Shown here: positions 23,101-35,100 of the stretch, piece by piece
How the letters are laid out: every line of letters begins with the position of its first letter
Numbering within the stretch: the stretch's first letter is position 1
Assembly: GCA_022494885.1 (NCBI GenBank)
Contig: JAGVSM010002887.1
Location: forward strand, 1-64,000
Direction of reading: 5' to 3'
DNA: 64,000 nucleotides
Source of the DNA: Micrasema longulum
Taxonomy: Eukaryota > Arthropoda > Insecta > Trichoptera > Brachycentridae
The notes under the pieces: model-generated
Database searches by the model: none
The model's input: only the letters and a program-made list of their open reading frames with translations
What the model was told of the DNA's origin: nothing
Position numbers and translations under genes: made by a program

Positions 23101-26100
23101 CTGTATTTTCATGATATTGATTTATATCTACTTATAAAACTCAGCTTTTTCCAAGTAAGTTGAAGCAAACCTTCGAATGATTATTTCAAGGTAAAGTTCT
23201 GTAAGACGGTTTATGTTTACTGCATAAGGCTTGGTAGAATAGTATTTGTATACCTTCATAACTGTTTTATTATGTGTTCTGTTTACGTACCAATGCATCT
23301 CACATAGGGACATGTGTAGGTAATTTATTATTTATTAAAAACAAGAACATGATATACCAAATAACATAATACATATTGCTGAACGAGAACTAACCAAGCA
23401 ACAATTCATTTTATACATAATATCATTTATACATGCCACAGAACAAAGACAAACTTTTACGGAGGCACATAAATAAGGAAATAGTCGTTCGTTGTACACC
23501 ATAGATTGAAGCTAATTAAAGTTGTACACCTCAGAGTATTTCACATAAACTTCGTTATACTACAATTAAAATAACTAAAACACCGTTTAAATTGTTTGTT
23601 TTAGTAATAATAGTTCAATAATATTCTTTACTGTTAAATTAAATGACTTTTAACTACCGTTTCTAACCAAAGTTATGTTTAGATTAGTTAATTGGGAAAA
23701 TTAATTTGACATTTAATTTTTCCAATCATTATTCCTCGTGACAAAAATGCATTATAACACGGCGTTCACGATGCATATATGTATTTTACAAATTATAGTT
23801 TTTCTATGAAAGTAAAGCGCCTTGCTCCGAATTTTTACCTACATAAAATCAGACTGAATGTCTATTATTTCTCGGAAAAAACACAAGATTTGCCAGATAT
23901 CTATTTTCGAAAGTTTTTTGCTGCTCTGAGCAGATACTTCGAGAAAATGCGAAAATAGTAGGTGTCGTACATGCCGTCGTTACAAACTATCTTCACTTAA
24001 TCTCCTGGAAAAGAGGGAGATACGCGATATATTGATGCGATAGGTGCGAGGGAATCGAGTGTATTTAACCAACGGAAAGCAAACATCTATAAGAAAATTC
24101 GTGGCAAAAACATTCGTGGAAAATTTAGTTTTGGCGATATGTGCAAAATCACTAACATGAGATAAACGATCTTGAAAAGTTTCCTTAGTCATATTATTAT
24201 GCTTTCACAGCCAACAATGAATGTGGCATTACGAGGGAACACGTAGGCAGTAGGTGACGCCAGCTTCCAAGTTCTCACATCGAAAGTGCATATTATTCAT
24301 ATAGCTGCTTCATCGTCGTCGATTCCCCCTCTCCCGCGAGCCGCGGGTGGGGGAAGATGCTCCCGAAATGTTCCCGCCAGGTTTATTTTGACTTCACCTT
24401 ACATTTTGGCGGAATCCGCTACCTGCTCATTGTAACTTTACACCAAATCGCGTTCGCATCGTGCAACCGCGGCCATTTTGAAATTTAAAAAATTGGACTG
24501 CACGCACGCGCACTCAGTTCCATTTACCTACACACCGACACACGGTTTCCCTCGTAAGTGATTTATTGCCATTTTTCATATTATTTTAATACATTCTTTT
24601 ATTTATCTACACATTTAAATCTCAACGCAACATTAATTTAATTACCCGTGATAGAATTATGATTAAATTCATTTTAAACTAAGTAGGTAGGTACGTATAT
24701 CATTTTATGACAGTTCTTTTTTTTACTTTAATCACACTTATAAATTAAAATCATTTTGACACACTGTAGGTAGTAATTGAATCAGAGTTATATTAATGAA
24801 CGGCTAATTCATGTGGAAGATGATGATCTTAACTAAATATTATATTCACCTTTCTACCTTTATTATGCAATGCATAACGCCAGCTTTTTTAGAAATATAA
24901 TTACTTTTGTGAATCTTTAAAATTACGCATCGACTTTAACAATTATATTTTCGTACACCTAAGCGCAGCGCATTCGGCGAGCTAATAATTTCTTATGGAA
25001 CGATAGGTGTATTTATTAATAAAATAAACCCGGCCTCGATTCCCGCAAGATGAGAGTTGATTATAAAATTATTTAGTAAGAGATGTCGCCACCGGTCGTG
25101 ATGAAGGGATACGATTATAGCAAAACAGAATGTTGGCAAACTATCATCGGATGAATTCATACTTCAAAATAGTCCTGAACCCGCTTTTTGCGTAAAAGCA
25201 ACCTATCAACGCAAACTTCGTATGAAACCAAGATTAGGTATGCAAGATAAAAAGTAGATACACTACAAACTTTTAAAGAAAATTATTTTTCTGTCTTCGA
25301 GACACAAAAAAAAGTGAAATCCGTGATTATTTTTGCATGTATATTTAGGTAAATATTTATAATAGAAATTAAAAGTGAATTAAGTGATTTTTACTATTTC
25401 AAATAAATTATTTATTAGACTTTTTATTAATTAGTAGGTACTTGTTTATGATTGAATTCGAAAACAATTTTTTTTTCATATTAAAATATTGAATTTAATT
25501 GGGTACCTAGGTACTTGTTTACGGTTGAATTCCAAAACATAAAATAACTCATTTCCAAATACAGAATTCTTTTTACAAATGTCAAACTCTGCGCTACTTA
25601 CCAACAATGGTGCATTTTGTGTAAGAATCCGTTTTTCAAAAATGGATCAAATGTCAGTTAAAATTATTTAAGCATTACTAAAAATCCATTAAAAATATGT
25701 TAATATGTAAAAACTAAGACATTGTAAGTAAATTAATCAATTCAGTGTCCATTAAAAATAATTTATGTTTGTACAAACTTTTTTACTACCCAAAAAAACA
25801 TCATACGAATTTTTCAATATATGCATTTTAGTCGCAACCCTGGAAGTTCAATGAAAAACACATATTCGGTCCTTACTTTTTTTCTAATGAACACATTGAA
25901 GATATTATTATTTACAAACCTAATTCACGTAAATTAGATTATTTTGCGAAAAATTGCATGTAAATTGGTCCAGTAGTTATTAAGTCTATTAAAAACAGAC
26001 ATACACACATTCATCTATATATACATAGAAGATAGATAGAAGATGTCTCTATCTCACTTTCGCACCATAGATTACATAACATATCAAGATAATATTTATA

Positions 26101-29100
26101 TTATTATTGTAAGTTGTATTATTTATGCGATACGTATTCTTTTTTCAAACCTTCTGACTGGTATAAAAGTTTTATCAATACCTATACACACCTATACACA
26201 CACCTATAGATAAATCAAATTTAATTCTCGTTTACCTACTGACTTTAATCTAATACTAATAATTCTTTATTAATCATATTTGATACATGCAACATTAAAA
26301 AAAACAAAAATCTCTCTCAGTCAATCGAAAATAATAAACCAAAAAAATACTATAGAGGAAAGTGACCCAATATGGAATAATATCTCTAATATGGAATGCC
26401 ACAATTTCTTTCGTACAAATTTCATATATCTCATTCATTTACTGTCGCCTCATTTTATATCGTCATTTCGACGAACGCTGTCTGAGTGGTGGAAGATTTT
26501 GTTTTGGCAGTGATAGAAAATTTTTCAAGAAAGGTTCGTAAAAATTAAGTAATTTTCGTTAATTTGTTGAAAATAACACGATGAATATATATATGTTCAG
26601 CAATCTGTATTTTCGTTTATTTTTATACATTTAACACGTTTTATTGTTATTTTTAAAATATACAGAAAAGTTTGAACTTAACTGTAATTCCGAATATGGA
26701 AAGTCACTGGGGATCTTATTATGGAATATTCCAGTTTGGATATTTATTATTATATTTTTTAATATCTTCGTCACACTAAAAAGAACTAAAAAAATATTTA
26801 ACAGGAGCAGAAAAGCTATGTGACCCTACAAAAATGATTTGGTATAGATCAATAAAATAAAAATACAGAATATTAAAAGAAAGAAAACTAAAGATCCTGG
26901 AAACTTAACAATTATGAGTGCGCTGATACTTAGATTCGTAATTTTCTTGAACTTGAACGATAAACATTTTATTTTCAAAACAAACTTTGTGCCTTTTTAT
27001 GATTATCCATATTTGAGTACCTATTCCATAAATGGATATTTTTGTTATTTTAATTTTTGGACAATTTTGATAATTTTAATTAATTTTGAAACTATAAGAT
27101 CTGAATTCAGCAAAAATGTTCGACCAATTATGAAAGTCTTCAATTTGTAAAACGTTTTTCTTTTTTGTCAAGAAAACAAAATGGTATCCCATATTTGGTC
27201 ACTTTCCTCTGTTAGTTATGATAACACACAAAATAATAATCGCTCACATTAAACACATTTACATTTACTCAGTTACATCTTCAATATTTTGTCATCATTT
27301 GCAATGGTGCATAGGGCACTGCATTGGTACACCAACCGCAGAGTATCTCGATCATGTTTGTTTCTTGAAGGTAAGATGATCAGTCTAACGCTTCATGTGC
27401 CATGGACTATGAAATATTCACTAAATATTTCGTGTCAACATGTCAGAGATTAAACCCGAGACCCTTCACATGGTAGGCAGATTCGCTAACCTTCACACTA
27501 CAAGCGGACTTGTATACAGGTAATTCCCCGTTGATCGCGACCCCGGCGAGTGCGTATAAGTTAAAACGCGATATTTTTCGCAATGTAGTGCCGTTCTTAT
27601 TCTTAGAGGTGGGGGTCAGTGCTATACAAGCTTCTGACGTCACTGAGACCTGTGAAGATCTATTGTGACGAAAATAAACTAAAAATAAACGAAATGGTGG
27701 TAAAATTGCAGTTGTAGGTAGGGATTTTAAATTGCCCGAGTCTACAGCGCGATCAATTGAGGAAAAAAAGAGAAGAACGAGGAAAAATTGTTTTTAAAGC
27801 AATCAATGGTTCGTTTGATTGGTTTAAATAACGATGAAACTTGCATTGCCTTAAAATAAATTAAAATCAGATGAAAAATATCCGAAAGAGTTCCATGAAA
27901 AATCCCCCGTTGATCGCGAAATTTCGCTTATCGCCATGTCCAGTAGCTCAGCATTGAGGGGAGATCCTCAAGCCCACCATCCACCCGCAGCTGTTACAGA
28001 GTCCTGGGGGACTCTCTGTCAGCTGCGAATAGAGGAAAGTTATTATAAATATTCCTAAGGAATACAAACTCTATGCAGATTATGGAGGGGGGAGGAGGAT
28101 GTACGGACAGAGGTAACACGTCGTCCCCACCCTCAGGATCCCATCAATGCCTACGTTTTTTTTATTAAAAAATATGTATTTATACAAACAAATTACATAA
28201 ATAGTCCAGTAGCTCAATCACAAATAACTATCGATGTGCTAAAAAACATACTAAGCATTTGAGCAATCACAATAAACAATTATGAACATGCTTAAGTTAT
28301 CTCAGTCATAAGTCAACGCGTGTGTAATCTCTAAGTCAACGCTCGTGTCGGTTTGGTTTTTGTTTTTCTCGTAAATAAATGCAGTTCATTGACGAAAAAT
28401 TGGCGATTACTATAAAAAAATAATACAATATATTGCAATTGCAAAATAGTGAGGAGTATCTAATACAAAAAAGTGAAAATTAAATTACAAACAATTACTA
28501 TGGCGACTGCTTTTTTGACATTTGGGTTGCCAACCGCCGCGCTGGCTAAATGCAATGAATAGCGTGATAAATAATAAATAAATAAATTAAAATTTTGGAA
28601 TATTTTCCATATTTACACCGGTGAAATTCAAATATGCGATTGCGCAACAGGATAATACGTCGCGAAACGTAATTATTTTGACATTTAATATTAGGTGTTC
28701 ACGGATGTTCCATTGTGATCGTGAATGTGATAAACAACCATGGTGAGATATTGTTATCACGTCGCTTATTAGCACGTTGATAGTTATTTGTGATTGAGCT
28801 ACAGAACGCATCCCCGCGGTCAACGGGGGGGTTACCTGTATTTAAGTCTAATCATTCTTACTACTTGCTATAAAACAATTTTTAAAAAAGGGTTTTCACA
28901 TACAATGTACACCTGTCAAATCAATATACTAGATAGGTACTCATACAAACTTATTAAAATGCCATTTCGCTTTTCTAATTATGCAAACCCTGATTGTGGA
29001 CACCCCAATAACATCCAGCATTTATTGTTTTTTTTATTAATATTCAATGTTTATTATAATTAATTTTTTTTATAAACACTTGTTAAATATATTATAAATA

Positions 29101-32100
29101 TGTTTCATCATCATCATCATTTCCTTTTCGCACCTAATGATGCATAAGGCACTGCATTGGTACACCAATCGCAGCGTATCTTGGTCATTTTTTTGGTACA
29201 TGAAGGTAAGATGATCAGTCTTATGCTTTAGGAACCAGTCCAAGAACTATGAAATATTTTAGCGTAAAAACATCCTTTCTATAAATATTTCATATCAACC
29301 TTGTTGGGAATCAAACCCGATACCTCTTGCATGGTAGGCAAACGCACTGACCATTACACCACAAGGCGAACGCTTACATTTGTTTACCTACCAAAAATAG
29401 CTGGATTCTTGGTGTTATTTAGACCTTTTAAAATTGCACGTGATTTAGGGTATTTATGTTTTTTTGGTTTTCATCTTTGATTTATATAAACTTTTTATAA
29501 TTTTGGTCAGTTAAATTACTATTTGTGATAAAATTAACATTAGAAACGTAATTTTTTTATAGAAAGAAGTTCTCTTCAGAATCACTGACATGTATAATTA
29601 ATGTATGTAGGTATTGAGAAAACTGTTAGTGATGTCAACGACAAAAAATAATGATGGACTAACCCACAACCAGCTAAAATAAAAAATGATTCCAGTAAAA
29701 ATCGTCTAGTTTTGAGATATTAGCACATTTTTCAATTTGCGGAAATCAAGAATTTGTTTCGGGTGCCATAAGTACAAAATGCTTTATTTTTAGAACCTTT
29801 TTTTATTATTTCTATACTAAATAAATACTTCCGGTTGAGTCAGTCTGGATTCAAATCTAAGTACTTGGTAATCCAACACATCAATAATATCAGGTGACTA
29901 TATTGTTTTAGGGAACACTTTATTTTATATTGGAAAACACTGAGGTTATGAAAATGACACTACAAAATATTTTTAATTCAATCTTTTTAACTTTCATTCC
30001 AATTCTCTGAGATTTTCAAAAAAATTTTGGGCTTTTTGTTCTCATATGGGCATCTACGTAAATCCGTGGGATTTCATATCCCCTTCAGAAATAAATTCTT
30101 TATTCTTGTATCTAATAAAAATCTCGCGAGGGTCAAATTTGTTAATGTCCTTTACTGTGAAGATTTTTTCATACTCAAAATATAGTTTTAAAATTTCAGG
30201 TACAAAACGAGTTGCGTGGCCCCCCCCAGCTGAAGAAACCAACGGTCAAGAAGGAGAAAGTGAGGCTCCTGTACAAAGACAGGTACAACTAACTGATCAC
30301 CTTTCTCAACAGAATATAAACACTGCCCAACATACTAAATTATCCGCATCTTTACAAATTTCCCCTTTATAGTATTTTCCCAAACTTCATATTGATCTCT
30401 CAAATTACATACTATCAATATCACAAGCACACCACACTTTGAAGCATTTTAGATTTTTTTATTAATCTGACTCATTAAGATGCCAGCTAGAGGATAACAG
30501 TGTTAGGATTATCATCAATATTATAAATATAACATGAAATTCTATAAAAACATTTCGTTTCATCATATTTTTTCTTCCCAGTGGAAACATAAATGCTTTC
30601 CTGAATATTTTTTTTTATTGCTTGTAGTTAGACTCCTGAGAACGCATTAGATTGTTTTATTTGCGTCCCTTGCTCCTCCTAATGTGACTGTTTATGTCCA
30701 TGAAATGTTTTTGTAGCTGACAAACTGTGGAATAAATGCCCTTTTATAACTAAAAAACAAAGTATAACAGATATTTGACAGATAAAACATTTAAGGTACC
30801 TACCTACATATATGTCAAATTATTTATCATAATAATACTACATTTGCACAATGCTTGATTTTAATTAAAAGCCATATGGAATTTTATCAAGAAAATTCCA
30901 CCATTTTTATATCACTATCTATAAGTACCTATATTGTAATATTTCAGTTATAACCCGTAAAACAGCTTTTATCTCAGCACTTAATTTCATGGAGTTTATT
31001 TATTTCTTAAAAGGTTTACGCTTTTGAACAATCTAAACATTAAAACATCACATGTATGCACAATTATCATAGACAACAATATTATCATTCTCTCCCTTTC
31101 ACAATTTTTTTTATTTCAGGTAGAATGTTGTTCACTTAATTTTTTTTTAATTCAGGAAAGTTTGTATTGTAGGGTTGAAACAATTTCTATTTTGGGCTAC
31201 GATTTACTGTCTCTAACAAGTAGTTCCTATATTCTTGTACTAATACCATACTCCTGTAAATATGACGCAGCATGCTGCTTATATTACGTCACTTCTCTAT
31301 CATAAATGGTGATTGTGATGAATATGAGTTTTTTTCAAAGTTATTTAAAGACATAAGTAACTTGTGACAGATATATATATTGTTTTTATTTATTTTAATA
31401 CCAGTAACGGTAATGTGATGGGTATTTTTAATTTGTTCATCATAATATATTTTAAAATCAGTAAGTATGAAATGTACATATGATAGATCCTCGAACATTT
31501 TATATTTGTGCGTTCAATCATTTTCTCCTAAAAACATATTAATAAAAAAAAATAAAAACGGAATTAAAATGTCGAAAGAATGCAAAAAATTATATTTAAA
31601 AACGGTTTCCATCTACCGTTGAAATTCTCTAAAATTTATAACGTCTACATTAAATACCCGTGCTAAACTGATGGTTGTACATTTTTTTTACTGTCCTAAA
31701 TGAGGTGACCAAAACACTGGCACGGGGTAGAAATCTGAATTTGAGAACAATTTGATGTGAACTTTTTGAAACAAAGGTGTTTTTTGATGTGGATCGCGAG
31801 TCTCCTGACTTGTTATTATTTATATTTTATTTTATTTAAGTAAGTACAATTTAGCAAGGAAAACTTTGTTTTCAATACATGTAGGTGTATTTCCGTCTAA
31901 TTGAAAAAAATAACTATGTAAAAAAGTAATCCAGTTATGCGTGAGATTAACAATAATTCCGGGTGCCATTGCAGGCTACCCCTGTCAAGCTTCACCAATC
32001 CCCCGCCCTCACTCGCCTGATCCCCATAGAGCGCGAGGGGGCTCCCTTCAGCCCTCCCGAGTCCAAGGTCTACTCTCCCCAGCCCAAGGCCTTCTCTCCC

Positions 32101-35100
32101 CAACCCAAGACCTTCTCTCCCCAGCCTATGGCCTTCTCTCCCCAACCCAAACATCAATCCCCCGCCTCCACTCGCCTGATCCCCATAGAGCGCGAGGGGG
32201 CTCCCTTCAGCCCTCCCAAGTCTAAGCCCTACTCTCCGCAGCCCAAGGCCTACTCTCCGCAGCCCCCCCTGGGCTCCCCCCAGCCTCACACTCCGACCCA
32301 GACGTTCCCCCCGCCATTCCCAGACTCGTACTCCACCATCCCCCGCAAGACCCAGTCTTCCTTCGCGCCGGTCTCCCCTAGGGGCTACGGCGCTCAGCCT
32401 TTCGAGTCCCCCAAGACCCTGCCCCCGGTGACGTCCCAGGTGTACGCCCCCGTGCCCTTCCAGCAGCCCTACAGCCCCTATAACCCCTCTCCCACCCCCT
32501 CCAAGTACGGTGAGACGAGAGTACAGCAGCCGGGAGCCCCCGCTCACTACGTTGCCCCCAACCATCTCCAGGTATGCGGTGTTTCTCAACATAAACTGTG
32601 TCGCTACTGTTATATGTCATTGTTGACGCATAGTGATAGACTTTTAGATTAAAAATAAATTAATTTGATAACGGAATGCATTACCTTTTACAGAAAAATC
32701 CTAAAAGGTATATAATATTTGTCCTCCGGTTGCACATAAAATCTTAGGTACCCATGGAGCTGGCAAAATAATTTATTAAAAGAAAACAACAGCCATTATA
32801 ACAAAAAAATATTATTTTCAAATAAACCAAGATTATAGACCAATTGTAGTTTCCTATACATTACTAAATACAATGTCAAAAAAAGATGAAAAAAAAGGCG
32901 TACCTTCAAAAAGCGGAGTGGCTCTTATTAATCATTTAATAATGTAAATATTTAGTAAAATCTACAAAAAAAAATCCATTAGCCAGGTATATGAAGTATT
33001 CGGTGTGATGGGACTGCAACATTGAACAGATTTATGTTCATTCAGGTTAGGTAAAAAAGCTTTTTCCGTATCCAGGCAGATGAAAAATACAGTTCTGTAT
33101 GAAATAGATCCAGAACCCTGCGGGTGCTTTAGACTCGATGGCTGCTCTCGGGTAAAAGTCCTGAAAAATAAAATCAAGTGGAGATAAGTCCACCTCGTAG
33201 TGCAGTGGCTGGTGCCTTCACCTATCATGCTTGATCTCCTAGGTTCGATTCCTAATATGGTGGACTATTGGTTTTATAGGTGGTTCTACACTGCAAATTA
33301 CATTTCTCCTGGACTGGTACCTGTAGCTTAAGGCTGATCACCTTGCCTTCCGTGAGACAAAAACGACCCATATACACTGGAAACGGAATTCCTGGGTGAG
33401 GATAGGGAGATGATGATTTAAAAAAAAAATATTTTTCATGCAACTTAGTACATTATGGTCATTCAATGTTATCATTTGACATAGAATGGATGTACATAAT
33501 TCTCGGTCGTAAGTTTGCTCTAAGTTCATAAGTTACAAAGTAAGAAAACAACAAACATATTAGAGTGTTTTTACTCTATCAATGTGAGAACAAGTGGATA
33601 TTAAATTTAGAAAACTCGGATTTTCTCAATACAAGAGATAACTAAAACCGTCAATACTTTGTTTTCGACTGTTTTCTTAAAATTATAAAGCTTCGTGACA
33701 TATAACATAATGGGACACAGCTTATCAAAACAAATATAATTAAATGTGACTTGCTGTTGTGTAGGCTTATGTGATAATTGCAATGTTATTCGTTAGATCA
33801 TATTTACATAATATTATAATCATTTTACTTAATTAAGTGGAGCATCATGTATTTTTAAACCATTACTTCAAATTTCAAGTGCTTAAAATTATTTTTTAAC
33901 GCAACCTGATCCTTAATCATACATAATAAATGCTATGTTGAAATTGAATGATTTTCATAAACATCCATAACCCTTTTTTGCTTTGTTAATCTATGTACAT
34001 ATTTGATTTGAAATGAAGACTTACACTATTTTTTAAATTTTAACACTGTTTTCCTACATTTCAAAGCATATTCACTCAAATAAATACTCTTACAAAAAAA
34101 TATTTGAATATTTTATGTGATGCTCCACTAATAAAGTAAATTGTTTGTATGATTTTTGGTTGAAATCTTAATTATTTTTAAATCCCAAACTGCGCAAAGT
34201 TCACTAAATTTACAAACACAATTGCAGTCATATGTTTTGAAAACATTTGAACATTCAGAGAAACCCGCTTATTAAGGAAATTGTTCCAGAATAAACATAC
34301 TTCTTCTGTTTCCTTACTGCGAGCATGTTTTATATGTATGTATGGTTGAAAGAATGATAAAATAAAATATATGTAAATACTTATAGGTACACTGCTTACG
34401 CTAGTAGAAACATTAATAAAAAATTAAAGTTGCATGACCAAAATACAAAATTCACCTGTATTAATTATTGAATTACACAAAGCATGAGATTCACTAACAT
34501 TCATTTTATAATATGAATTAACAATTTTACCAAAAATATTTTAATGCACACATAATTATGTAGGTACTTAGTATGCCAATAATTTACTTAATGCACTTAC
34601 TTTTTTAAATACATAAAAAAAAATGCATATTTTTTGTTAAAATCATGTTTTGTTTTTTAATGAAACATCTATTACTAATTTGATCAGTTAGACTCGCTGA
34701 CATACTCTAAAAGCATGCTAAATATGCTTGTTATTTAAAGGCTCTTCTCTTTAGTTCTAATACATAATACTGTAAACGGATAAATAATCAGTAAAATGCA
34801 ACTATTTAGTAAAAGGAGTTATGGTTTGTGTTTTAGTTTGAGGAGCCACCACCGTCTACCGTGACACTTCGCCCAAGTGCCCCCATCCACCAGAAGCCAG
34901 CCCCCATTGTGGCTAGCCAACCCGCAGCAAATTCTTTCAAAGGTTACCTTTAAATCTTTGCACATTCTTTCACTAACTTTGATTGAACCATTTAATATAC
35001 TGCAGTGTGCTAAATTTAGGAAACAAAAATGCATTTATCTATAACTTTCATATCTTTATCAGGAGGAGTCAATATGAGAGGAGACCAGAAATGGCCACCC

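Noticed and set aside
31897..32592. 231-codon Gly/Arg/Leu-rich minus-strand frame
   Set aside because: It lies antisense to the GC-rich Zasp66 cassette exon, has highly biased composition, and the plus-strand reading has splice sites and family motifs.
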